NCBI GenBank assembly: GCA_016287975.1
Contig: JAEEXV010000245.1
Span: forward strand, 1-17,313
Source of the DNA: Lentisphaeria bacterium
Lineage (GTDB): Bacteria; Verrucomicrobiota; Lentisphaeria; Oligosphaerales; Oligosphaeraceae
Direction: 5' to 3'
Length of the DNA stretch: 17,313 nt
Shown: positions 7,553-14,920 of the stretch, piece after piece
How positions within the stretch are numbered: the first letter of the stretch is position 1
How the letters are laid out: each line of letters begins with the position of its first letter
The notes under the pieces: model-generated
Told to the model about the DNA's origin: nothing
Seen by the model: only the letters and a program-made list of their open reading frames with translations
Databases searched by the model: none
Translations under genes and position numbers: made by a program

Positions 7553-8992
7553 ATGATGCGTCGGGTATGGATGGCGTTGGCGGGGCTGGCATTGTGGCTG
7601 GGAGTGGCACGGGCGGCGGAGGGGCTGCCGATGTTTGCGGGTGTGCCTGACGGGGAGTCGATGGCGTCGGCGCCGCCTGAATCGACGGTGGCGCTGCTGT
7701 ATATGAACCGTGTCGGGCTGGATGCGTGCTGTTCGGGACTGGAGCAGGCATTGCAGGAGGCGGTGCGCCAGAAACTCCTGGAGCAGGAGGAGGTGACGGC
7801 GATGCTGCGGCGGGCGGAGAAGGGGCTGGTGGACTTCCGCAGGGAATTGCAGGCCCTGGGCTTCGAGCAGTTGCTCGTGGCGCTCGGGACGACGGATTGC
7901 AGGGAGGTGGAGGTAGTGGCGGCGCTTCGCTTCGGGAAGTCGGTTTCGGACGCGCAGTTGCAGCGGAGTCTTTTGGCGGTGGCGCCTGAGTTGAACGGTG
8001 TGCTGGAGATCCAGGCGCAGGGGGTGTATGTCAAGGGGGAACTGGTGCTGCCGCTGCATTGGCTGGAGGAACGACGGGTGCTGGTGATGGGCGCGGATGA
8101 CAGCGTGCCGAAGGCGCTGGCGCGGATGTCGGCGAAACGCCCGACTGCTTTCCCGAACGAGGCACTGCGCCTGCTGGGGCGGGAGGGCTTCCAGCTGCTG
8201 TTCGTGAACCAGCCGTGTCTCAGGGAATTCGCGGCGGGGCAGCCGCAGTTGTCACGGGAGGCGCTGGGGTTCCATCTGCCGCTGGCGGCGGCGGTGTCGT
8301 CGGATGCCGTGAGGACTCGGCTGCAAATGGAGTTCGGCGCGGAAGCGGATGCCCGTAAAGTGTCGGAGATCTGCGGGAATCTGATTCAGATGGCGGTTGC
8401 GCTGGTCGAGAAACTGAAGACGGCGCCGTTGCTGGAGAAGGCGGAAATGGCGTCGTACAAGGCGATGATTCTGCAGACGCTCCAGGGGGTGCAGAGCATT
8501 TCCAGCCATGCCGAAGGCACCCGCGCGGTGGTGGAGATGGGGGAGGGCGGGAGCGTCGTGTTCGCGGTGGTTCCCATCGGGGCGGCCGTCTTGCTGCCTG
8601 CGTCGAGCGCGGCCCGCGAGAGGGCGCGGTGCATTTCCTGCGTGAACAATGTGAAGCAGATGCTGCTGGGATGCATGTTGTATGCCGAAGACAGTGAAGG
8701 GCGGCTCCCGCCGTCGGCGAAGTGGACGGAGGTGTTGAAGGAGTATGGGGGCAAGCAGGAACTGGAGTGTCCTGGAGGGGGGCGGTATGGGTATTACGGC
8801 GGGGGCTGGAAGACGCGGGAGATTCCGAAACCTGATGCGACGGTCATTCTGGTGGATGAGAAGCCGCATGGCCAGTCGTTTGTGGTTGGATTCGCGGACG
8901 GGCATGTTTTGACGATACCGATGGCGGGGTCATTGGAGGAATCGGTGAAGAAAGCGGGATATGTGCTGTTGCAGCCGAAGGATGTCAAATAA
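7553..8992 (+). CDS. Exported protein with C-terminal pseudopilin-like H-X9-DG module
   Basis: The 479-residue protein begins with a clear signal peptide (MMRRVWMALAGLALWLGVARAAEG). I do not recognise the central region of about 300 residues. From about residue 335 it has VVFAVVPIGAAVLLPASS followed by AARERARCISCVNNVKQM and YAEDSEGRLPP. This is the pattern that normally follows the N-terminal methylation motif in DUF1559-type pseudopilins of PVC bacteria. It ends with an exact H-X9-DG motif (H439 to D449-G450, in GFADGH). Here the pilin-like stretch is internal and the FTLIE prepilin-peptidase site is absent, so it is not a normal pilin. ATG 7553 is chosen for the GGAGGAG at about 7540; a TTG at 7529 lies upstream of that site. 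It is followed at once by a paralogue and is probably co-transcribed with it. Function unknown; likely periplasmic or envelope. Confidence 0.8.
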   Translation: MMRRVWMALAGLALWLGVARAAEGLPMFAGVPDGESMASAPPESTVALLYMNRVGLDACCSGLEQALQEAVRQKLLEQEEVTAMLRRAEKGLVDFRRELQALGFEQLLVALGTTDCREVEVVAALRFGKSVSDAQLQRSLLAVAPELNGVLEIQAQGVYVKGELVLPLHWLEERRVLVMGADDSVPKALARMSAKRPTAFPNEALRLLGREGFQLLFVNQPCLREFAAGQPQLSREALGFHLPLAAAVSSDAVRTRLQMEFGAEADARKVSEICGNLIQMAVALVEKLKTAPLLEKAEMASYKAMILQTLQGVQSISSHAEGTRAVVEMGEGGSVVFAVVPIGAAVLLPASSAARERARCISCVNNVKQMLLGCMLYAEDSEGRLPPSAKWTEVLKEYGGKQELECPGGGRYGYYGGGWKTREIPKPDATVILVDEKPHGQSFVVGFADGHVLTIPMAGSLEESVKKAGYVLLQPKDVK

Positions 8993-9005
8993 GGAGGGCC
9001 AGGAG

Positions 9006-10349
9006 ATGAAGGGAATGCGGATGATGTCGGTGCTGGCGGCGGTATGGCTGGCGGTCGCGGCGGTGGCGCCCGGGGCGACTTTGGCGGAGCGCTGGCGTGC
9101 GCCTGGGAACGCGGCGTTTCGGGCGGCGCATTTGCCTGGTGCGCGGCTGCTGGTGCTGGTGAGCGCGGAGGGGGCGCTGGAGATGGCGCGGCTGCTGCCA
9201 GCGGCGGACCGTCTGGAGTTGTCGCAGGAGCAGCGTCGGATGATGCAGTGGTTCGCGTCGGCGGCGAAATTCGCAGTGGCGCATCGTTTTGAGATGGCGA
9301 TGCTGACGGCGGGCTGGAAGGATGGCAAGGCGGACAAAATCAAGCGCATCGCCATCGCGCTGAAGTTCCAGGAGCCTGTCACGGAGACGCAGTTGCGCGG
9401 ATTGCTCCAGGAGGCGGGCCAGCAGGTGCGGAAACAGGACGGGGTCTTTCGGATGGACGGGGCCGAGGGCGGGGAGGCGCTGGCGCTTCTGGAAGGGGGG
9501 CGCGTGCTGGTCTATGCCGAGACGCTGGCGCTGTTGCGGGAACTGGAGGGGAATATGCGCGCGCGGCGCGATTTCCCAGGAGCGCAGACGGCGAATCTGC
9601 CGCCGCAGGAATGCCTGCTCTACGCGGATCTGGACGACGCCTGGGGGCTGCTGGAGGACGACAGTCTTCGCGATGGCATGAAGGAATTGGGGATCGGGTT
9701 GCCGTCGGCGGTGGCGCTGGGGCTGGATGCCAGGGGCGCGGTGTGTCGACTGGTGTGCAAGTCGGCGGAGGATGCGGCCATCTACCTGGGCGCCCTGCAG
9801 GTGGCGGAGATTGTCGGGCGGCAGATCCTGGTGGCGGAGCGGTCGGAGAATCTCAATACGGCGGGGGAATATAGTGCGCTTCTGGCGGGGATGGATCGGC
9901 TGCGGCTGTCGCGCGAGGGCTCCATCGTGGAAATCCGCTATGACGGGGATCTGCTGCGGGATTGCCTGCCAGTCATGAAGCCGCTGCTGGAGAAGAGGGG
10001 GCAGAAGGAGGCGATCTCCGACATGAAGCAGCTGACGCTTTGCCTCTTCTTGTTTGCCGATGACCATGACGACCGTCTCCCGTCGGCGGAGACCTGGAAG
10101 AAGGATCTGCGGCCGTATCTCCCGCCGAAACTTCTTCTGGACGGCGACCGCTACCGCTACTACGGCAACGGGCGGAAATTCTCCGATGATCCCAAGCCCA
10201 CCGAGACAGTGCTGGTGGTCGACACGGTGCCGAAGGACGGCAAGTTCATTGTCGGCTTCGGCGACGGGCATGTCGAGGCGCTGGAGGGCGCCACCATCGA
10301 GGCGGCGCTCCAAAAACGCGGGGCGACCGTGTCGCCGCAGGCCCGATAG
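9006..10349 (+). CDS. Exported paralogue with degenerate H-X9-DG module
   Basis: The 447-residue protein starts with a signal peptide (MKGMRMMSVLAAVWLAVAAVAPGATLAERW). Its organisation matches the gene upstream: a long unrecognised extracytoplasmic region, then MKQLTLCLFLFADDHDDRLPSAETW and RYRYYGNGRKF, ending in FIVGFGDGHVEAL. The histidine of H-X9-DG is replaced by K410 (DG at 420-421). The hydrophobic pilin-like helix and the ARERARC stretch of its neighbour are also lost, so it is the more diverged copy. ATG 9006 is preceded by AAGGAGG at 8991-8997, overlapping the upstream stop. An earlier start at 8961 would overlap the preceding gene out of frame. It probably arose by tandem duplication. 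Function unknown; likely exported. Confidence 0.8.
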   Translation: MKGMRMMSVLAAVWLAVAAVAPGATLAERWRAPGNAAFRAAHLPGARLLVLVSAEGALEMARLLPAADRLELSQEQRRMMQWFASAAKFAVAHRFEMAMLTAGWKDGKADKIKRIAIALKFQEPVTETQLRGLLQEAGQQVRKQDGVFRMDGAEGGEALALLEGGRVLVYAETLALLRELEGNMRARRDFPGAQTANLPPQECLLYADLDDAWGLLEDDSLRDGMKELGIGLPSAVALGLDARGAVCRLVCKSAEDAAIYLGALQVAEIVGRQILVAERSENLNTAGEYSALLAGMDRLRLSREGSIVEIRYDGDLLRDCLPVMKPLLEKRGQKEAISDMKQLTLCLFLFADDHDDRLPSAETWKKDLRPYLPPKLLLDGDRYRYYGNGRKFSDDPKPTETVLVVDTVPKDGKFIVGFGDGHVEALEGATIEAALQKRGATVSPQAR

Positions 10350-10430
10350 GCGGGGCCGCTGGTGCAGGATGGCCCTGGAAGCGACAGGAAATTCGGGAGC
10401 CATGTTCCCCATATAGGTCGACATTTTCAT

Positions 10431-10590
10431 GCCCGAAGGTGTTGCCACGGCGGCCTCGCCGTGGCGGTCCGCCGAGCCTGCGGTGCCCAATCAGGGGGGC
10501 GCCACAGGGCGCAGCCAAGACTTCGGAATCGACAGCAGGCCATTCACCGCGCCGCCACGGCGAGGCCGCCGTGGCAACCATTTTCGGGGC
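10431..10590. mobile_element. 160-bp MITE-like element with terminal inverted repeats
   Basis: Bases 10444-10467 are the exact reverse complement of 10552-10575, a perfect 24-bp inverted repeat that itself contains GCCACGGCG/CGCCGTGGC hairpins. The symmetry continues imperfectly outwards: GCCCGAAGG... at 10431 against ...TTTTCGGGGC ending at 10590. The interior carries a diverged module Y (CCGCCGAGCCTGCGGTGCCC, CTTCGGAATCGAC), and X-like sequence follows the right end (AGGCAATTG). There is no open transposase frame, and no target duplication is obvious. It is best read as a non-autonomous palindromic element of the same family as 3531-3920. The 10350-10671 gap holds nothing else I can identify. 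Confidence 0.65.
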
Positions 10591-10671
10591 ATCCCTAGGC
10601 AATTGTCTACCCTCATGGGGGACGGCGCGAAGCCGGAAAAGCCAGGCAAGGCTGGGGATTTGCCTGGGGGG

Positions 10672-12423
10672 CTATCTTCTGGGCAGTCGCGGGCCTTGTC
10701 GATATTTAGGGGGAGGTGCCTCGCGTCGTTGGCGTGGGAAGAGCAGGGCGTGCTGTTCCATGCGTTCGCGGTCGGTGCGGGCGACGTGGATGGGGGTGCC
10801 GTCGGGGGCGCGTCCTGAGAAATACATGGCGGTGGCCATGGTGCCAGGGGTGGGGATGAAGCACTGGGATTGCTCCAGGCTCCAGCCCCGGGCGGCGAAC
10901 CAACTGGCGAGTTCGCGCATGTCGGCGGCGGTGCAGCCGGGGAATGCGCTCATCACGTAGGGCACGATATACTGCTCCTTGCCGTGGCGTCGGCAGATTT
11001 CCCCGAAGAGCTGGCAGAAGCGCTCGAAGAGGCGGAAGTCCGATTTGCGCATCAGTTCCAGCACGCGCCGGGCGCGGTGCTCCGGCGCCAGTTTCAGGTG
11101 TCCGCCGACGAACTCCCCGACCAGACCGTCGATGAAGCGCGGCTCCAGCAGGGCGAGGTCGTGGCGGATGCCGGAGGCGATGTCGACGTGCCGGACGCCC
11201 GGCAGCGCGCGCACCTGCCGCAGCAGCTCCAGGTATTTCATCTGCGCGGGGACGAGGTTCGGACACAGCTGCGGCTCCAGGCACGAGTAGCGGCGGCAGT
11301 GCGCGCCGCCGATGCGGCAGGTCGTCCCCCACAGATTTGCGGTCGGGCCGCCGATGTCGGAGATGGTCCCTTTCCAGCCGGGCAGGGTTGTCAGCAGGCG
11401 CGCCTCCCGCAGGATCGAGGCGGCGCTGCGGCTCACGAGGCGGCGTCCTTGGTGGAGCGCCAGCGAGCAAAACGAACAGCCGCCCGCGCAACCGCGCATG
11501 GCGGTGATGCTCCATTGGATCATCGGCTGTGCCGGAATCGGCTGGCGGTAGCCGGGGTGCGCCTGGCGCGTGAAGGGCAGCTCGTAGAGCGCGTCGAGTT
11601 CCGCCGTGGTCAGTGGCGCGGAGGGCGGCTCGATGACCACGAAGCGGCTGCCGTGGCGCTGCGCGAGGCGGATGCCGCCGTCCTGCACCGCCCATTCCGC
11701 CTCGCGGGTCGCCTCGATCAGGCGTGCGGGATCCGCCTGGATCTCCTCATACGAGGGCAGTTCACGGCAATCGGGCGGAAGAGCCGCCTCGACGCGGCAA
11801 CTGCCCAGGAGGCCGTCCCAGTCGCGGCGTCCGTCGGCGAGACGATGGGCGACTGCGCAGAGCGCCTTCTCGCCCATTCCGTAGAGCAGGAGGTCCGCCT
11901 TGCTGTCGAGGAGAATCGAGCGGCGCAGGGAGTCGCTCCAGAAGTCGTAGTGCGCCATGCGGCGCAGCGAGGCCTCGATGCCGCCGATCACGACGGGCAG
12001 GCCGGGGAACGCCGCGCGCGCCAAGTTGCTGTACACAAGTATCGCCCGATTGGGGCGCGCACCGCACTTTCCGCCTGGCGTGTAGGCGTCGTCGTGGCGC
12101 AGTTTGCGGAAAGCCGTGTAGTGGCAGAGCATCGAGTCGAGATTGCCTGCGGAGACCCCGCAGAAGAGCCTGGGGCGGCCCATCCGCGACAGCGCCGACG
12201 CATCCCGCCAGTCTGGCTGCGCGATGATTCCGACGCGCAGCCCGGCATTCTCCAATACTCTTCCCAGCAACGGGATGCAGAATGACGGATGGTCGATGTG
12301 CGCATCCCCAGTCACCAGCAGCACATCCAGTTCGTTCCACCCACGGCGCCGCATCTCCTCCCGCGTCGTCGGCAGAAACTTGCCGCAATCGCCAAAAGCA
12401 CGGTTTTGGGGAGAATTGTTCAT
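10672..12423 (-). CDS. ygiQ: YgiQ family radical SAM protein (UPF0313)
   Basis: The 583-residue protein matches the YgiQ/UPF0313 family throughout: ELDVLLVTGDAHIDHPSF near the start, RIGIIAQPDW-like VGIIAQPDWRD, PRLFCGVSAGNLDSM, DDAYTPGGK, VVIGGIEASLRR and HYDFWSD. The radical-SAM cluster motif is C312-x3-C316-x2-C319 in MRGCAGGCSFCSL. Later family motifs are SDIGGPTANLWG, LKLAPEH, EQYIVPYVMSAFPGC and QCFIPTPGTMATAMY. The reaction and substrate are not established for the family. The start MNNSPQN at 12423 fits family length. A longer in-frame start at 12579 is rejected because it would read through the AT-rich and DnaA-box-like region. There is no clear Shine-Dalgarno. It is divergent from dnaA across the candidate origin. 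Confidence 0.93.
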   Translation of the reverse strand: MNNSPQNRAFGDCGKFLPTTREEMRRRGWNELDVLLVTGDAHIDHPSFCIPLLGRVLENAGLRVGIIAQPDWRDASALSRMGRPRLFCGVSAGNLDSMLCHYTAFRKLRHDDAYTPGGKCGARPNRAILVYSNLARAAFPGLPVVIGGIEASLRRMAHYDFWSDSLRRSILLDSKADLLLYGMGEKALCAVAHRLADGRRDWDGLLGSCRVEAALPPDCRELPSYEEIQADPARLIEATREAEWAVQDGGIRLAQRHGSRFVVIEPPSAPLTTAELDALYELPFTRQAHPGYRQPIPAQPMIQWSITAMRGCAGGCSFCSLALHQGRRLVSRSAASILREARLLTTLPGWKGTISDIGGPTANLWGTTCRIGGAHCRRYSCLEPQLCPNLVPAQMKYLELLRQVRALPGVRHVDIASGIRHDLALLEPRFIDGLVGEFVGGHLKLAPEHRARRVLELMRKSDFRLFERFCQLFGEICRRHGKEQYIVPYVMSAFPGCTAADMRELASWFAARGWSLEQSQCFIPTPGTMATAMYFSGRAPDGTPIHVARTDRERMEQHALLFPRQRREAPPPKYRQGPRLPRR

Positions 12424-12982
12424 GTTTGTCGGGGTTTGTCTGGAAAATGCGAATTTGTGGATTTCGGGAAAAGATGCGAACATAATATAATCTAAAATTG
12501 ATTTGCGGGAATGGCCGGAACCTGTAGATAACTTGTAGAAAACCTGTAGAAAGGGGGAGAGGTCTTCACTTGAAAGCAACGGCTAAACGGATTGGGGGTG
12601 GATTTTGGGGGGATTGTTGTCGGGTGTCCTGGTCAAAAAAAGCGTGCCAAAAAGGCGGGTTGCCGCGAAAAAAAATCTTTGCGAGGGGTGAATCAAGAGG
12701 TTATGGCGGAAATGGCGGTTGGAGGGGGCAAAAAAGATGTCGGAGCGGTTTGCCAAACGGGAAAGGGGGGTTACAGTTTGCACCGTTACCAGCCCCTGTC
12801 CAGAAAGGCAAGCCGCAGTACCGACGGGGCGCTCGCATCCCCTTTTTTTTTCGACGCGGCTTCATCCTGGCCTTTCCTCGTTTTTCGTTGGTCGGGCAGC
12901 GACATGCCCTTCCTATCGAATGCCCCGTGCGCCCGACCACCTTCCGCTGCTGGTTGGTAGCCCCTTTTTGTCTCTGTTTCCC
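12424..12982. promoter_or_regulatory. Divergent ygiQ-dnaA intergenic region, candidate oriC/DnaA control region
   Basis: This gene-free stretch separates ygiQ from dnaA. It contains a DnaA-box-like TGTGGATTT (12456-12464), an AT-rich tract (12478-12505, with ATAATATAATCTAAAATTG) that stands out in a GC-rich window, and three phased TGTAGA repeats (12521-12553). Further on are poly-A and poly-T runs (about 12666-12675, 12841-12850 and 12964-12969), but I cannot place a convincing dnaA promoter. Its position beside dnaA, the AT-rich tract and the clustered boxes are the usual ingredients of a bacterial origin. Origin activity is inferred. Confidence 0.45.
12521..12553. repeat. Three 11-bp direct repeats resembling DnaA boxes
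   Basis: Three consecutive 11-bp units, CCTGTAGATAA, CTTGTAGAAAA and CCTGTAGAAAG, contain TGTAGATAA (12523-12531), TGTAGAAAA (12534-12542) and TGTAGAAAG (12545-12553). On the other strand the first is TTATCTACA, one base from the DnaA box TTATCCACA. The 11-bp spacing puts the units on one helical face. Confidence 0.6.
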
Positions 12983-14374
12983 ATGGATTCCGTCTCTTGT
13001 TCCATCACCGTGATCTGGCAGCGTTGTTGCGACCTGCTGCAGAAGAAACTGAACCCGTCGGTCTTTTCGATGTGGTTCGGGCCAGATTCGGCGACGCCGC
13101 TTTCGCTTGACGAGCGCGAGTTCGTGCTTGGGCTGCCGCCGAATTCCTTCATCGCCTGGGCCGAGAACTACCGTCCGATTGTGGCGGAGGCGCTCCAGGA
13201 AGTGACGGGGCGGGCCATCGCGGTGCGCTTCCGCGAGTCCGAGGAACTGCGCCCGAAGCGCGTGGAGGAACCCGCGGCGGCGAAGCCCGTCGAGGCGGCG
13301 CCGTGTGCGAAGGCGGTGTCGGAGCCTGCGCTGCTGCAGCGTCTGAACCGCTCGTATTCGTTTGAGAGTTTCGTGGTCGGGGCGAACAATCGGTTTGCCT
13401 TCAATGCGTGCGAGGCGGCGGCGCAGCATCCAGGCGGTTCGTACAACCCGCTGTTTCTGCACGGGGCTTCAGGCCTGGGCAAGACGCACCTGCTGCAGTC
13501 CATCGCGCGGGAGGTGCTGGCGCACAATCCGAAGGCCGTGGTCGAGTATCTGACCAGCGAGCAGTTCGGGAACCTCTTCATCGAGAGCGTGACCTCGCAC
13601 GGCAAGGAGGCGATGGCGAAGTTTCGGCAGCGCTTTCGGAATGTCGACGTGCTGCTGCTGGACGATGTGCAGTTTTTCAGCGGCAAGACGGCGATGCAGG
13701 AGGAGTTCTTCCACACCTTCAACACGCTGTACGAGGAGCATCGGCAGATTGTGCTGACCTCCGACCGCATGCCGCAGGAGTTGTCGGGGCTGGAGGATCG
13801 TCTGGTGTCGCGTTTCTCGGGCGGGCTCACGGTGGACATCACGCCGCCCGACCTGGACATGCGCGTGGCGATTCTGCAGAGCAAGCAGAGCGGGCAGGAA
13901 CTGCAGTTCTCGGAGGAGGTGCTGCGGTATCTGGCCAGCCGCATCAAGAGCAATGTGCGCAACCTCGAGAGTTCGCTGCTGACGCTGCGCGTCTATCTGG
14001 CGATGCCGCCCGTCGTCGATCCGCGCAATGTCACGCGCGCGCAGATCGACAAGATTCTCGGGAGCCGTTTTGAGACGGAGGCCGCCGAGCAGTTGACCGT
14101 CGCCCGCATCCTGGAGTTCGTCGCGCACTATTTCGATGTGCGCATCCAGGATCTCAAGGGCAAGAGCCGCCTCAAGGAACTCACCGTGCCGAGGCAGATC
14201 GCGATGTTCCTGGCGCGCCAGTTGACCGACAAGTCGCTGCCCGCGATCGCGGAGAGCTTCAACAAGAGCCATCCGACCGTGCTGCATTCCATTGATATCA
14301 TCCGCAGCAGGATGGAGAAATCCGAAGAGTTCCGCCAGGAAGTCGCCTCCATCCAGCACCAGTTGCAGGAATAG
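12983..14374 (+). CDS. dnaA: Chromosomal replication initiator protein DnaA
   Basis: DnaA is the AAA+ ATPase that binds DnaA boxes and opens the replication origin. The 463-residue protein has domain I at about 1-85 (VIWQRCCDLLQKKLNPSVFSMWF), a short linker, and an AAA+ core with FLHGASGLGKTH (159-169, Walker A), VLLLDDVQFF (223-232, Walker B), VLTSDRMP (sensor I), the box VII arginine region LEDRLVSRF (270-278) and RNLESSL (326-332, sensor II). Domain IV starts near 365. The DNA-binding signature, usually FGGRDHTTVLH, reads FNKSHPTVLH (426-435): one residue shorter, with K, S and P replacing R, D and T. ATG 12983 starts a normal domain I. The upstream in-frame extension to 12719 does not look like protein, but no strong Shine-Dalgarno supports the ATG. 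It is divergent from ygiQ. Confidence 0.96.
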   Translation: MDSVSCSITVIWQRCCDLLQKKLNPSVFSMWFGPDSATPLSLDEREFVLGLPPNSFIAWAENYRPIVAEALQEVTGRAIAVRFRESEELRPKRVEEPAAAKPVEAAPCAKAVSEPALLQRLNRSYSFESFVVGANNRFAFNACEAAAQHPGGSYNPLFLHGASGLGKTHLLQSIAREVLAHNPKAVVEYLTSEQFGNLFIESVTSHGKEAMAKFRQRFRNVDVLLLDDVQFFSGKTAMQEEFFHTFNTLYEEHRQIVLTSDRMPQELSGLEDRLVSRFSGGLTVDITPPDLDMRVAILQSKQSGQELQFSEEVLRYLASRIKSNVRNLESSLLTLRVYLAMPPVVDPRNVTRAQIDKILGSRFETEAAEQLTVARILEFVAHYFDVRIQDLKGKSRLKELTVPRQIAMFLARQLTDKSLPAIAESFNKSHPTVLHSIDIIRSRMEKSEEFRQEVASIQHQLQE

Positions 14375-14392
14375 CGATTTCTCGCGGGGCCT

Positions 14393-14411
14393 GGGTAGCT
14401 GGCGGCTACCC
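14393..14411 (+). terminator. Hairpin after dnaA
   Basis: GGGTAGC (14393-14399) and GCTACCC (14405-14411) form a perfect 7-bp stem with a five-base loop, 18 bases after the dnaA stop. No T run follows, so it may be a factor-assisted terminator or an RNA-stabilising hairpin. Confidence 0.4.
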
Positions 14412-14419
14412 GAAGCATT

Positions 14420-14445
14420 CCGGCGGGCAAGCCCGCCGGCACACG
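14420..14445. repeat. 26-bp palindromic repeat, copy 2
   Basis: CCGGCGGGC-AA-GCCCGCCGG (14420-14439) plus CACACG is the exact inverted copy of bases 48-73. It lies between the dnaA 3' hairpin and the 9-bp array. Confidence 0.75.
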
Positions 14446-14453
14446 GACTATTG

Positions 14454-14795
14454 GAAAACCCGGAAGATCCGGAAGATCCGGAAGATCCGGGAAATCCGGG
14501 AAATCCGGAAACCCCGGAAAATCCGGAAGATCCGGAAGATCCGGAAGACCCGGAAAATCCGGAAGACCCGGAAAATCCGGAAGATCCGGAAGATCCGGAA
14601 GATCCGGAAAATCCGGGAAATCCGGAAGATCCGGAAGATCCGGAAGATCCGGAAGATCCGGAAGATCCGGAAGATCCGGGAGATCCGGGAGATCCGGGAG
14701 ATCCGGGAGATCCGGGAGATCCGGGAGATCCGGGAAATCCGGAAGATCCGGAAAACCCGGAAGATCCGGGAGATCCGGGAAATCCGGAAGATCCG
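14454..14795. repeat. Tandem array of thirty-eight 9-bp units (GAAGATCCG type)
   Basis: The array spans 342 bases, which is 38 units of nine with no indels. The main unit is GAAGATCCG. Variants include GAAAATCCG, GGAGATCCG, GGAAATCCG, GAAGACCCG and GAAAACCCG; nearly all are A/G or C/T changes. Most units contain GATC (about 24 sites by my count) and the palindrome TCCGGA or a variant. The unit has no stop codons in several frames, so long open frames of E-D-P, P-D-L or R-I-F repeats appear on both strands. These are by-products unless shown to be expressed. It fills most of the gap between dnaA and tRNA-Ser (14375-14804). Confidence 0.95.
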
Positions 14796-14804
14796 GGGTA
14801 ACAA

Positions 14805-14894
14805 TGGCGGAGGGCGAAGGATTCGAACCTTCGAGGCGCGTAGGCGCCTGGCGCCTTAGCAAAGCGCTGCTTTCGGCCGCTCAGCCAGCCCTCC
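14805..14894 (-). tRNA. tRNA-Ser (anticodon GCT), CCA encoded
   Basis: On the minus strand GGAGGGC pairs with GCCCTCC, followed by discriminator G and an encoded CCA. The D arm starts TGGCTGAGCGGCCGAAAGC. The anticodon arm is GCGCT-TTGCTAA-GGCGC, giving GCT (serine, codons AGC/AGT). A long variable arm (AGGCGCC...GCGCCT region) and a T arm GAAGG-TTCGAAT-CCTTC complete a class II tRNA of 90 bases. It begins 26 bases after the rtcB stop on the same strand, with little room for its own promoter, so co-transcription with rtcAB is likely. Confidence 0.95.
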
Positions 14895-14920
14895 GCGGGC
14901 AATGGTTGGCGCCATCGGGC

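Noticed and set aside
8961..9005. Earlier start of the second exported protein
   Set aside because: It would overlap the upstream gene out of frame and place residues before a good signal peptide. ATG 9006 has a proper Shine-Dalgarno.
12424..12579. Longer ygiQ start at 12579
   Set aside because: It would translate the AT-rich tract and phased repeats. YgiQ homology begins just after MNNSPQN.
12719..12982. N-terminal extension of DnaA from an upstream ATG
   Set aside because: The extra 88 residues do not resemble protein and come from poly-T and pyrimidine-rich leader DNA. A normal domain I begins at 12983.
14454..14795. CRISPR array
   Set aside because: The units are 9 bp with no unique spacers, and no cas genes are present. 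The 27-bp repeat at 17161 is also spacer-free.
14128..14862. Long open frames of PDL, RIF or EDP repeats across the 9-bp array
   Set aside because: A 9-bp unit without stop codons opens several frames at once, so openness is not evidence for a protein. No start or ribosome binding site favours one.
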